This document shows, piece by piece, positions 22,654 through 29,960 of a stretch of DNA of 29,960 nt; position 1 is the first letter of the stretch, and each line of letters begins with the position of its first letter. The DNA is from Lentimicrobiaceae bacterium (lineage in GTDB: Bacteria > Bacteroidota > Bacteroidia > Bacteroidales > JALOCA01). Location of the stretch: NCBI GenBank assembly GCA_023227965.1, contig JALOCA010000041.1, positions 1 to 29,960 of the forward strand, read 5' to 3'. The notes below the pieces were generated by a model, which had not been told where the DNA came from, made no database searches, and was given only the letters and a program-made list of their open reading frames with translations. Position numbers and translations under genes: made by a program.

Positions 22654-23151
22654 TTAAATTTTTGTCGCAGGCGTAAGATACAATCTGGCTTTTATACCAA
22701 AATAAAGTTTAGGCTGTTAAATAGGGTTTATAGGTCTTTAAATCTCTTTCGGATCACATTACAAACTAAAATCAAACAACAGTCGAATCTATACTTTGGT
22801 TACAAAACACAAATCGGGAACATCGTTCAGCTTTTTCTCAAAAAATTATCCACGGACACACCCCCTGTCGTTCGATACCATCGGTCAGATTTTACAAAAA
22901 GAGGGCTCCGTTATTCTTCCTTTGGATAACGAATATGTGTACAAAAACAGAGCAGGAATGAAGAATTTATTGGCGCTTGAAATCAATTTGATGCAATTAT
23001 TTAGTTTTTAAATAAAGATTAACAACGCATTCTTTTGGTTACATGCAACTTACAAATAAATAAAAAAAATAATATTTTTTTAAAATTTATCATTTCGTTA
23101 ACTATAAATAATTTATATTTGCAGCATTATTAATATTACACATTTAAAATA
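22654..23151. other. Gap between the array and the cold-shock gene
   Basis: At 22676-22695 it carries AGATACAATCTGGCTTTTAT, a one-mismatch copy of 21529-21548. From 22742 to 23014 one forward frame is open (about 90 codons, with phrases such as SFDTIGQILQKEGSVILPLD) and the base composition is less AT-rich than around it, but there is no ATG near its start; it may be a gene fragment. The last 100 bp hold the cold-shock promoter. Confidence 0.45.
23114..23121 (+). promoter_or_regulatory. -7 box of the cold-shock gene
   Basis: TATATTTG matches TAnnTTTG 30 bp upstream of the ATG. The -33 partner is only TTTC at 17 bp, so the match is partial. Confidence 0.5.
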
Positions 23152-23346
23152 ATGAAAAAAGAAGGAAAAGTAAAATTTTTTAACGAATCCAAAGGTTATG
23201 GATTCATTATGGACATTGCCTCTGAAAAAGAGTATTTCGTACATGCTTCCGGTTTAATTGACCGTATTAAAGAAGACGATGAAGTAACTTTTGATCTTCA
23301 AGAAGGCAAAAAAGGATTAAATGCAGTAAATGTAAAATTAGCATAG
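23152..23346 (+). CDS. Cold-shock domain protein (CspA family)
   Basis: A 64-residue single cold-shock domain that binds single-stranded RNA or DNA and loosens RNA structure. RNP1 is KGYGFIM and RNP2 is EYFVHAS; the ending VTFDLQEGKKGLNAVNVKLA is standard. Single gene with its own -7 box and a strong terminator. Confidence 0.96.
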   Translation: MKKEGKVKFFNESKGYGFIMDIASEKEYFVHASGLIDRIKEDDEVTFDLQEGKKGLNAVNVKLA

Positions 23347-23377
23347 CATAAATTATATTTAAAGTTATTTTAATCAC

Positions 23378-23405
23378 AAGCCCCGATTTATCGGGGCTTT
23401 TTTTT
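23378..23405 (+). terminator. Rho-independent terminator of the cold-shock gene
   Basis: AAGCCCCGA (23378-23386), a 4-nt loop, TCGGGGCTT (23391-23399) and then a T run to 23405. Confidence 0.92.
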
Positions 23406-23502
23406 AGTTGACTACACATAATAAAACTCATATATTTATTTTTTATTTAGTTAAGCAGATTATTTCGTAAAGAACCGGCTAATTATTTTTTTTCAAAACC
23501 CT

Positions 23503-23533
23503 TTTGCCGGATGGGTAATCTGTAGTAATTTTG
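23503..23533 (+). promoter_or_regulatory. Promoter of icd
   Basis: TTTG (23503-23506), 19 bp, then TAATTTTG (23526-23533): a textbook Bacteroidetes -33/-7 pair, 39 bp upstream of the icd ATG. Confidence 0.75.
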
Positions 23534-23572
23534 AGCACATTTTAAATACTAATTTTAATAACTAAAAAAGAT

Positions 23573-24766
23573 ATGGCAAAAAGAACTATCGTAACGATGC
23601 CCGGCGATGGCATCGGAAAAATTGTACTGGAACAGGCAATCCGTGTATTGGATGCAGCCGGTTTTGAAGCGGAATATGTTCACGGCAATATTGGCTGGGA
23701 ATTTTGGTGCAAAGAAGGGAATCCTTTTCCCGACCGTACCATTGAATTATTAAAAAAACACAAAATTGCCCTCTTCGGCGCAATTACTTCCAAACCCAAG
23801 GACAAGGCTGCTGCTGAACTGGCTCCTGAATTGCAGGATAAAGGGTTTGTTTATTACAGTCCCATCGTTTCCATGCGTCAGATGTTCGACCTCGATATCT
23901 GCAAACGTCCATGCAAAACATTCAAAGGAAACCCACTCAACTTTATCCGTCGCGGAAAAGATGGAGAAATTGTAGAACCGGTTATTGATACTATGATCTT
24001 CCGCCAGAATACCGAAGGGCTCTACAGTGGGGTGGAATGGACCAATCCTCCTGACCAGGTGTATGATGCTTTAATGACACATCCCAAATTCAAACAGAAT
24101 TTCGCATGGTGTCCCCGCCCCGAACTGGCTGTTTCCACCCGTATTTTCACTAAAAAACACACCGAACGCATTGTTCGTGAAGCATTCGAATATGCAAAAG
24201 AAAAAGGATTCAAATCCATCACTGTTTGCGAAAAGCCCAATGTAATCCGCGAAACTTCCGGAATGATGCTGAAAATAGCCCAGGACATGGCTAAAAATGA
24301 ATACCCCGATATCCGTGTTGACAATACCAATATTGACGCCCAGATGATGTGGCTGACCAAAAATCCGGAAAAATACAATGTTATCGTTGCCGGAAATATG
24401 TTTGGCGACATTGTTTCCGATGGCTTTGCCGGTTTGATTGGCGGTCTTGGATTTGCCTGCAGTGCAAACATTGGTAAAGATGTTGCTGTATTTGAACCAA
24501 CGCATGGTTCCGCTCCCAAATATGCAGATTATGAAGTTCCCATAGTTAACCCGATTGCAATGGTGATGTCGGCATGTATGATGCTCGACCATATCGGCGA
24601 AAACCAGATTTCTGCAAAAATTCAGAAAGCCGTAGCCGACGTTGTGGAAGAAGGCAAAGTAAAAGCTTACGACATGATGAAGCTAAGTGGTTCACCTGAT
24701 GTTATTAAAAAAGGTGCCGCATCTACCGTACAAATGGCTGATGCAATCATTGCCAAACTGAAATAA
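23573..24766 (+). CDS. icd: Isocitrate dehydrogenase (isocitrate/isopropylmalate dehydrogenase family)
   Basis: A 397-residue beta-decarboxylating dehydrogenase. Visible family parts: TMPGDGIGKIVLEQAIRVLD, GAITSKPKDKA, IFRQNTEGLYSGVEW, VCEKPNVIRETSGMM (catalytic Lys region), NTNIDAQMMWL, VIVAGNMFGDIVSDGFAGLI and FEPTHGSAPKYADYEVPIVN. Lys-Tyr after HGSAP resembles the NADP-binding pair of E. coli isocitrate dehydrogenase (KY in GTAPKY), whereas isopropylmalate and NAD enzymes usually have Asp-Ile there, so NADP use is my guess. The aconitase-type gene 1.6 kb downstream supports isocitrate as substrate; isopropylmalate or homoisocitrate cannot be excluded. Confidence 0.85.
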   Translation: MAKRTIVTMPGDGIGKIVLEQAIRVLDAAGFEAEYVHGNIGWEFWCKEGNPFPDRTIELLKKHKIALFGAITSKPKDKAAAELAPELQDKGFVYYSPIVSMRQMFDLDICKRPCKTFKGNPLNFIRRGKDGEIVEPVIDTMIFRQNTEGLYSGVEWTNPPDQVYDALMTHPKFKQNFAWCPRPELAVSTRIFTKKHTERIVREAFEYAKEKGFKSITVCEKPNVIRETSGMMLKIAQDMAKNEYPDIRVDNTNIDAQMMWLTKNPEKYNVIVAGNMFGDIVSDGFAGLIGGLGFACSANIGKDVAVFEPTHGSAPKYADYEVPIVNPIAMVMSACMMLDHIGENQISAKIQKAVADVVEEGKVKAYDMMKLSGSPDVIKKGAASTVQMADAIIAKLK

Positions 24767-24779
24767 TTTTTTTGCCAGC

Positions 24780-24820
24780 AAAAGCCGGATTTCATCAAGT
24801 TGTGGAATCTGGCTTTTTTA
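24780..24820 (+). terminator. Terminator after icd
   Basis: AAAAGCCGGATTTC and GGAATCTGGCTTTT form a 14-bp stem with two mismatched or wobble positions around an 10-nt loop, followed by T. It lies 13 bp beyond the icd stop and 27 bp before the next ATG, so it probably lowers readthrough into the deacetylase-like gene. Confidence 0.7.
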
Positions 24821-24846
24821 TAAGTAATTGCCGGTATTTGCATTTT

Positions 24847-25830
24847 ATGAGAAAACACAAAACACTTATTGCCTTTGTTTTTTTATTGTTCTCGGTGGTA
24901 TCTTTTTCACAGGATATCAGCGATTACAAAGTATTTTTTGCCTATGGCAATTTAAAAGAAAAAAAAGAACAGGTAATAGTAATCAGAAGTTTTCGAAATA
25001 CAGGAGATGCCTGTTATCTGGCAGTTAATCCGGAAAATCTGAAAACATTTATCATAAGTAAATCTTCATTGGAAGTACATCCTTTGAATTTCGATAGCCT
25101 TTTGGTTTATTTTCAAGGATGTGCTTACGCAAATGGAATAAAAGATGCCTGGAAAAACTCTTCCAGAAACCAGGATGCCGGAATTGCCCATGCTCTGCCG
25201 GAAGTAAAAGGCATCATACTTACCATAGATCTTTGTCCTTCCGAGCGTCCACTTGACAAAAACATTTTCTCAAAATTGATAAAAAGCCTTGGAAAAGTAG
25301 AAAAGCCTGTTCCTATTGCAATCGCAATTACCGGAAAATGGATTAAAACCCACCAGGAAGATTTGGCATGGCTAAAGCAGAAAATTGAATCCCGGCAAAT
25401 TACCATTGACTGGATAAACCATTCTTATTCACACCCAACATCCCGAACCCTGCCTTTGACAAAAAACTTTCTTTTAGAAAAAGGCACAGATATTCATCGT
25501 GAAGTATTACAAAATGAAATCACCATGCTTGAAAATGGGATGACACCTTCTGTTTTTTTCCGGTTTCCGGGGCTGATTTCCGACAAGGAAATTTTTGATA
25601 AAATATTATCCTTCGGTATTATCCCTGTAGGAAGCGATGCCTGGCTCGCCAAAAACCAGGAACCCCGAAATGGAAGCATTGTTCTTATTCATGGGAATGG
25701 TAATGAGCCGCTCGGCGTTAAAAAATTTATAAAAATCATTAATCAGGAACAATACAATATTAAAAATAACAACTGGCTGCTTTTTGACCTGAGAGAAAGT
25801 ATTGCCAGGAAAGAAAGTATTAACAATTAA
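24847..25830 (+). CDS. Exported polysaccharide-deacetylase-like (NodB fold) protein
   Basis: A 327-residue exported protein. The frame opens further up, but that part overlaps the icd terminator; the ATG at 24847 starts a clear signal peptide (MRKHKTLIAFVFLLFSVVSF). NodB-type motifs: motif 1 reads T-I-D128-L-C-P instead of TFDDG, motif 2 is H192-SYSHP, motif 3 FFRFPG and a late HGNGNEP. The base Asp is kept while the second, metal-binding Asp of motif 1 is Leu. I recall Bacteroidetes relatives with a DLCP motif, so it may be an established subfamily rather than damage. Substrate unknown. Followed 10 bp later by the HD-like gene. Confidence 0.75.
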   Translation: MRKHKTLIAFVFLLFSVVSFSQDISDYKVFFAYGNLKEKKEQVIVIRSFRNTGDACYLAVNPENLKTFIISKSSLEVHPLNFDSLLVYFQGCAYANGIKDAWKNSSRNQDAGIAHALPEVKGIILTIDLCPSERPLDKNIFSKLIKSLGKVEKPVPIAIAITGKWIKTHQEDLAWLKQKIESRQITIDWINHSYSHPTSRTLPLTKNFLLEKGTDIHREVLQNEITMLENGMTPSVFFRFPGLISDKEIFDKILSFGIIPVGSDAWLAKNQEPRNGSIVLIHGNGNEPLGVKKFIKIINQEQYNIKNNNWLLFDLRESIARKESINN

Positions 25831-25840
25831 AATAAAAATT

Positions 25841-26389
25841 ATGACAGATAGAGTAAAAAAACTCTGGCCCGAACTGGAGTGGATAAACAATGCTGACCTG
25901 AGAGAAAAGGTAGCTGCTACCTGGGAACTTGCTTTGCAACAAAGCGTTCTTACCACCAAAGACCTGGAAACTATCCCATTCACCTTGCTGTGTGGTCCCG
26001 ATTTAAAAGTGAGTTTTATGGCGCACAAGCGTTGCGTGGTTCACGTGGCAAAAGAAAGCGGAGAAAAAATGAATGCTTTCTTCAAAGAAGATTTACCTGT
26101 AAATATGGATGTTCTGATTGCCGGAGCCATTCTTGCCGACGTTGGTAAATTACTTGAATATGAATTAAAAGATGGAAAATCTGTACAGGGAAAATATGGC
26201 AAATACCTGCGCCATCCTTTTTCCGGAGTTTCTCTTGCCGAAAAATGCGGAGTTCCTCCAGAAGTTTGCCATATCATTGCTACCCACGCTGGTGAAGGCG
26301 ATATGGTAAAACGTACCACCGAAGCTTATGTAGTTCACCATTCCGACTTTATGACTTTTGAACCCTTTCGTGATCGTCTAAAATTTTAG
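25841..26389 (+). CDS. HD-domain-like protein with altered HD pair
   Basis: A 182-residue cytoplasmic protein; I chose the ATG at 25841 (MTDRVKKLWPELEWI) because the earlier part of the frame overlaps the previous gene. Order of HD-superfamily elements: KRCVVHVAKESG (first His), AGAILADVGKLLEYEL where HD is expected, HPFSGVSLAEKCGVPPEVCH, ATHAGEG and VHHSDFMTFE (distal Asp). The doublet reads A99-D100, so the metal-binding His is missing, which would weaken phosphohydrolase activity. It is 19 bp upstream of the aconitase-type gene and likely in one operon. Role unknown. Confidence 0.78.
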   Translation: MTDRVKKLWPELEWINNADLREKVAATWELALQQSVLTTKDLETIPFTLLCGPDLKVSFMAHKRCVVHVAKESGEKMNAFFKEDLPVNMDVLIAGAILADVGKLLEYELKDGKSVQGKYGKYLRHPFSGVSLAEKCGVPPEVCHIIATHAGEGDMVKRTTEAYVVHHSDFMTFEPFRDRLKF

Positions 26390-26408
26390 TTACTAAAATC
26401 GCAACAAA

Positions 26409-28211
26409 ATGAATCTGATAGAAAAAATTCTCGCTACCCATGCTTCCGAAACTTCGGTAAAACCGGGTGATATAATTGATGTGTACATTGATACCCGCGC
26501 AGCCCGCGACTTTGGCGGAGCCAACGTGGTAAAAAATCTTCTCGACAACGGTTTAACCGTAGCCGACCCGTCCAAAACCATTTTTACTTTCGACTGCAAC
26601 CCCGGTGGTAGCGACCAGAAATATGCTGCTAACCAGCAATATTGTCGTTTGTACGCCCGCCAGTACGGAATAGCAATTCATGACATTGATAGTGGCATAG
26701 GTACCCACAATGCCATTGACAACGGACTTGCCTGGCCAGGATGTACTTTTGTTTCCACCGATTCACATGCCAATATCATGGGTGCCATCGGTGCTTTTGG
26801 TCAGGGTATGGGCGATCAGGATATTGCTGCTGCCTGGGCAAAAGGTTCCGTATGGTTTAAAGTTCCGGCTTCCGTAAAGCTGAATTTTACCGGGAAACGC
26901 CCTCAAAATGTTACTGCTAAAGATATTGTACTCAACTTGCTTTCCATTTTCGGTGCCAATAAACTCCTGGGATATTCTGTGGAACTTTGCGGAGAAGCAA
27001 TTGATAGATTATCTCTTGACGAACGCATCACAATATCCTCCATGGCTACCGAAATGGGAGCTATCATACTTCTTTTTGCTCCTACTCCCGCCGTAATCGC
27101 CGAACTGAAAGCTCTTACCGGCAAGGAATACCCAATCATAGCTGCTGATACCGATGCTGAATATGAAAAGGTTTTTGATATTGATATTACCAAATTTGTT
27201 CCAATGGTGGCAAAACCGGGACATCCGCACGATGACATTCCGGTGGAATCGGTAAAAAAACAAAAGATTGATTCTGCTTTTATCGGTTCGTGTACCAACG
27301 GCAGAATGCAGGATTTACGCATTACTGCAGAAATATTAAGAAATAAAAAAGTAGCACCCGGAGTTGTTTTAAAAATTGTTCCGGCTACGGATGATATCTG
27401 GAAACTTGCCCTGGAAGAAGGCTTGATTAAAATTTTAAAGGATGCAGGGGCATTGGTTTCCAATGCAGGATGCGCTGGTTGCGCTGCAGGCCAGGTTGGA
27501 CAAAACGGTCCAAACGAAGTTACCATCAGTACCGGTAACCGTAATTTTGAAGGAAAACAGGGAAAAGGATTTGTTTACCTGGCATCTCCGGCAATAGTTG
27601 CTGCTTCGGCAGTTGCCGGCTATATTACTACACCAGACGAAATTCCGGCTTCCCCTGCCGTTTTCGAAAAGAAAGAAAGTCTTAAGTCTGTTATTTCTGC
27701 AAAAGAAAAAGATACCAATAAACCTACCACCGTTGAAGGTCGGGTTTGGTTTATCAAAAAAGATGATATTGATACCGATATGATTTTCCACAACCGCTAT
27801 CTTACCATCACCGACATCAAAGAAATGGGACAGTATGCCTTCGACAATCTGGAAGGCTACAAAGATTTTGCAAAAAAAGCACAACCCGGAGATATTGTAG
27901 TTACTACCAAAAACTTCGGTGCAGGCAGCTCCCGCCAGCAGGCAGTGGATTGTTTTCTCTCTCTTGGCATTTCCTGCATCCTAGCTGAATCATATGGTGC
28001 TATTTACGAACGTAATGCTATTAATGCAGCCTTGCCTATCCTTACTTACAAACCCGGTAAAATGGAAGAAATCGCATTGGAAGAAGGAGACAAAATCCGT
28101 GTGAATTTCCTTACCGGAGAAATTACCAACATCACCAAAAACAGGAATACCTTAATTAATAGGTTTTACAACGTCCAGACCAAAATTTATCAAAACGATG
28201 GGTTGTTGTAA
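26409..28211 (+). CDS. Aconitase-superfamily hydratase with fused swivel domain (LeuC-LeuD type)
   Basis: A 600-residue [4Fe-4S] hydro-lyase. Residues 1-~410 are the large domain (FTFDCNPGGSDQKYAANQQ, STDSHANIMGAIGAFGQGMG); the cluster cysteines are C295 in GSCTNGR and C355/C358 in NAGCAGCAAG. Residues ~440-600 are the small swivel domain with KDDIDTDMIFHNRYL, FGAGSSRQQAVDCFLSLG and ESYGAIYERNAINAALPIL. The usual LeuC and LeuD subunits are thus in one chain, shorter than bacterial AcnA/AcnB. With icd nearby it probably acts as aconitase; isopropylmalate or homoaconitate are alternatives. Strong terminator 18 bp beyond the stop. Confidence 0.87.
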   Translation: MNLIEKILATHASETSVKPGDIIDVYIDTRAARDFGGANVVKNLLDNGLTVADPSKTIFTFDCNPGGSDQKYAANQQYCRLYARQYGIAIHDIDSGIGTHNAIDNGLAWPGCTFVSTDSHANIMGAIGAFGQGMGDQDIAAAWAKGSVWFKVPASVKLNFTGKRPQNVTAKDIVLNLLSIFGANKLLGYSVELCGEAIDRLSLDERITISSMATEMGAIILLFAPTPAVIAELKALTGKEYPIIAADTDAEYEKVFDIDITKFVPMVAKPGHPHDDIPVESVKKQKIDSAFIGSCTNGRMQDLRITAEILRNKKVAPGVVLKIVPATDDIWKLALEEGLIKILKDAGALVSNAGCAGCAAGQVGQNGPNEVTISTGNRNFEGKQGKGFVYLASPAIVAASAVAGYITTPDEIPASPAVFEKKESLKSVISAKEKDTNKPTTVEGRVWFIKKDDIDTDMIFHNRYLTITDIKEMGQYAFDNLEGYKDFAKKAQPGDIVVTTKNFGAGSSRQQAVDCFLSLGISCILAESYGAIYERNAINAALPILTYKPGKMEEIALEEGDKIRVNFLTGEITNITKNRNTLINRFYNVQTKIYQNDGLL

Positions 28212-28228
28212 TTGAAACGTTTACATAC

Positions 28229-28265
28229 AAACGGCTAATCTATCTCAGGTTAGCCGTTTTTTTTT
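28229..28265 (+). terminator. Terminator of the aconitase-type gene
   Basis: Perfect 10-bp stem AAACGGCTAA / TTAGCCGTTT (28229-28238, 28250-28259) with an 11-nt loop and a T run to 28265. Confidence 0.93.
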
Positions 28266-28300
28266 ATAAATATTCAGAAAAAATGATTCCATGTCAAAAA

Positions 28301-28319
28301 ATTGCGAAATTTGCGCAAT
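28301..28319. promoter_or_regulatory. Inverted repeat upstream of the first Rrf2 gene
   Basis: ATTGCG (28301-28306) and CGCAAT (28314-28319) around AAATTTG form a 19-bp dyad, 27 bp before the ATG. Rrf2 regulators often control themselves through such dyads; no direct evidence beyond symmetry and position. Confidence 0.4.
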
Positions 28320-28345
28320 CAAATACCCAATATATTTAAACTAAA

Positions 28346-28750
28346 ATGTCGAAAATAATTTCGTTGTCAGAAGCCGCCTCCATAGGTATTCATGGAGTTG
28401 TATTGATTGCCCAATCAGAAAGTTTAATGAATGTTCAGCACATAGCTGATGCTACCGGTTCTTCGAGGCATCATGTTGCCAAGATAATGCAACGTCTTGT
28501 AAAAGATGGATATTTAACTTCCAGCCGTGGTCCTTCCGGTGGTTTTTCCTTAAAAAAGCCAGCTTCCGAAATCAATCTTCTGCAAATTTATGAATCCATT
28601 GAAGGAAAAGTTGAAAAACCTGAATGCCCTGTTGGTAACACCATCTGCCCTTTCGACAAATGCCTTATGGGAGGTGTAGTTACTACTCTTACCAACGACT
28701 TTGGCAATTATTTGCAAAGTCAAACCATTGATAAATTCCTAAAAAAGTAA
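28346..28750 (+). CDS. Rrf2-family transcriptional regulator
   Basis: A 134-residue winged-helix regulator. N-terminal EAASIGIHGVVLIAQSESLM, recognition region IADATGSSRHHVAKIMQRLV, wing SSRGPSGGFSLKKPASEINL, effector region LQIYESIEGK. Three cysteines are arranged C-x6-C-x4-C (ECPVGNTICPFDKC), a likely Fe-S cluster site, different in spacing from IscR and NsrR as I recall them. Rrf2 proteins sense Fe-S, NO, redox or cysteine. A second, frameshifted Rrf2 gene follows 208 bp later. Confidence 0.92.
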   Translation: MSKIISLSEAASIGIHGVVLIAQSESLMNVQHIADATGSSRHHVAKIMQRLVKDGYLTSSRGPSGGFSLKKPASEINLLQIYESIEGKVEKPECPVGNTICPFDKCLMGGVVTTLTNDFGNYLQSQTIDKFLKK

Positions 28751-28958
28751 TTTATCAAGGTATCTTTACCTCCTCTTTTTTCTATTTCTTTTAAAGAAAA
28801 ATACTGTTTGTACTCATAAACAGATTCTAAATTTTATATCTATATAGCTAATTTTAAAACTTTTTAATTTAGAATTAAAATATTTTTATATTTAGGTATT
28901 TCATCACTTAATTATATATACCTTTGCGTATTCATTTACTTTTTTAATCATTTAAGAC

Positions 28959-29358
28959 ATGAGTAAAATCGTTCACGTATCAGAAGCAGCTTCCATCGCA
29001 ATACACAGCATGGCTTTGATTGCCCAAAATACAGAGATAATGAATGTGAATACCATAGCAGAAATCACCCATTCTTCTAAAACCCATCTTGCCAAAGTGA
29101 TGCAACAGTTGGTAAAAAACAATTTTCTGGAATCGGAACGTGGCCCAAAAGGCGGGTTTATTCTTAAAAAACCAGCAAACGAAATTTTGCTACTCGAAAT
29201 TTATGAATTAATTGAGGGGTATTCCGGAAAATCACCTCTGTGGAATTCCGTCCGGCAAATGCCCGTTTAAAACCTGCGTTTTTGGAGGAATGACAGAAAA
29301 ACTATCTGAAGAATTTATTGATTATTTAAGCAATAGGAAACTATCAGAAATATTATAA
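28959..29358 (+). pseudogene. Rrf2-family regulator with a frameshift near the cysteine region
   Basis: The frame from 28959 is intact for the DNA-binding part (SEAASIAIHSMALIAQN, SERGPKGGFILKKPANE, LLEIYELIEGY) and then stops at 29270 in a non-conserved tail. In the +1 frame the family ending is present: LCGIPSGKCPFKTCVFGG and EEFIDYLSNRKLSEIL, with stop at 29356-29358. The cysteines are again C-x6-C-x4-C, exactly as in the upstream paralogue. One A too many in the AAAA run at 29228-29231 would explain it; this may be a real lesion or a sequencing error. Restored length ~132 residues. Its stop is 2 bp from the next ATG, and a TACCTTTG motif at 28919-28926 may be its -7 box. Confidence 0.8.
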
Positions 29359-29360
29359 AA

Positions 29361-29960
29361 ATGAAAAGAACCATAGTAAATATTGACGAAAAAAAATGTA
29401 CAGGATGTGGACTGTGTATCCCCAACTGTCATGAAGGTGCTTTGCAGATTATTGATGATAAAGTAAGACTAATCAGTGATTTATTTTGTGACGGGCTGGG
29501 AGCCTGTCTTGGTCATTGCCCGGAAGGTGCCATCACACTGGAAGAACGGGAAGCAGAGCCCTACAACGAAACAAAAGTGATGGAATTGATGGTAAAAAAG
29601 GGCAGGAACACTGTGCTTGCGCACCTAAGTCATCTTAAAAAACACAATGAAAATAAACTTCTTAATGAAGCAATTGTTTACATAAAGAGCAATAACATCG
29701 ACATGAGCACAAACTTTGGAAATTCACCAATGACTAAAGCTGAAACCATTCAAAACTTCGGTGAAAAAACCGGATGTAGTGGTGGTTGCCCCGGTTCGAT
29801 GGCTATGGATTTCAGAAAAGACATGGAAAAGATAGAAGATGCAGGTAAAAATGCGCCTACTCCATCGGAACTTCGCCAATGGCCTGTACAGTTGCATTTA
29901 CTTAATCCACAGGCTTCTTATTTTAAAAATGCAGACGTCGTTCTTGCAGCCGACTGTACA
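29361..29960 (+). CDS. 4Fe-4S ferredoxin-type protein, 3' end outside the window
   Basis: The first 200 residues of a gene cut by the window edge. Residues ~13-60 hold two ferredoxin-type clusters: CTGCGLCIPNC and FCDGLGACLGHCPEGA. A further CSGGCPG lies near 138-144, then PSELRQWPVQLHLLNPQASY and the last visible residues NADVVLAADCT. This matches a conserved Fe-S protein of anaerobes found beside Rrf2 regulators and, in some genomes, hybrid-cluster protein; I recall this from family context only. It starts 2 bp after the frame-restored Rrf2 gene, so the two form an operon and the regulator probably controls it. Function unknown, probably electron transfer or a cofactor-using oxidoreductase. 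Confidence 0.85.
   Translation, partial: MKRTIVNIDEKKCTGCGLCIPNCHEGALQIIDDKVRLISDLFCDGLGACLGHCPEGAITLEEREAEPYNETKVMELMVKKGRNTVLAHLSHLKKHNENKLLNEAIVYIKSNNIDMSTNFGNSPMTKAETIQNFGEKTGCSGGCPGSMAMDFRKDMEKIEDAGKNAPTPSELRQWPVQLHLLNPQASYFKNADVVLAADCT

Noticed and set aside
24022..24592. Two long minus-strand frames opposite icd
   Set aside because: Shadows produced by the codon use of icd; no family features.
24772..24846. N-terminal extension of the deacetylase-like protein
   Set aside because: It overlaps the terminator of icd and precedes a clear signal peptide, so the ATG at 24847 is preferred.
26903..27526. 207-codon minus-strand frame opposite the hydratase gene
   Set aside because: Antisense shadow; low-complexity Ser-rich translation and no promoter.

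Overview
The window looks like part of an anaerobic or facultative member of the Bacteroidetes, probably Bacteroidales. It is AT-rich. Promoters follow the Bacteroidetes pattern TTTG-N19/20-TAnnTTTG (for example 23503-23533, 21406-21437 and 22437-22467). It carries a TonB receptor with a carboxypeptidase-regulatory-like N-terminus, lipoproteins with an acidic signal after the lipid cysteine, a DUF151 nuclease and a TlpA/DUF4369 thiol oxidoreductase. No tRNA, rRNA or CRISPR array was seen.

Layout. 1-7984 is housekeeping: a TlpA-like protein, dnaB, a conserved exported protein, and a leftward group DUF151 - nucleoside-type MFS transporter - thyA - folA concerned with thymidylate and folate. 7985-11277 is a very AT-rich accessory stretch with a hairpin terminator, an inverted-repeat element, an orphan Cache-type histidine kinase and the decayed end of an IS5-like transposase. 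11278-21380 is a leftward tungstate/molybdate locus: ppnP, a one-domain ModE-like regulator, wtpA, then a promoter with a perfect 24-bp palindrome resembling a ModE operator, then two lipoproteins, a TonB receptor, a duplicated sulfite-oxidase-fold exported protein, a methyltransferase, the ABC permease and, after a repeat-filled gap, the ABC ATPase. 21583-22653 holds ybaK and a small HTH/coiled-coil gene whose promoter is embedded in an array of twelve degenerate 21-bp units. 23152-28211 holds a cold-shock gene and a group icd - deacetylase-like - HD-like - fused aconitase/LeuCD. 28346-29960 holds two Rrf2 regulators, the second frameshifted, and the start of an Fe-S (ferredoxin-type) gene that runs off the edge.

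How it fits together. The Mo/W locus appears to encode a complete route: surface lipoproteins and a TonB receptor for outer-membrane capture, an exported duplicated binding-fold protein, a WtpA-type binding protein and an ABC transporter, with a local ModE-like repressor and its likely operator at the surface-uptake promoter. Tungsten or molybdenum enzymes would fit the anaerobic lifestyle suggested by the Rrf2/ferredoxin genes.

Two signals deserve most attention: (1) the 21-bp phased array upstream of the HTH gene (22402-22653), and (2) the ModE-type operator controlling TonB and lipoprotein genes (19641-19664).
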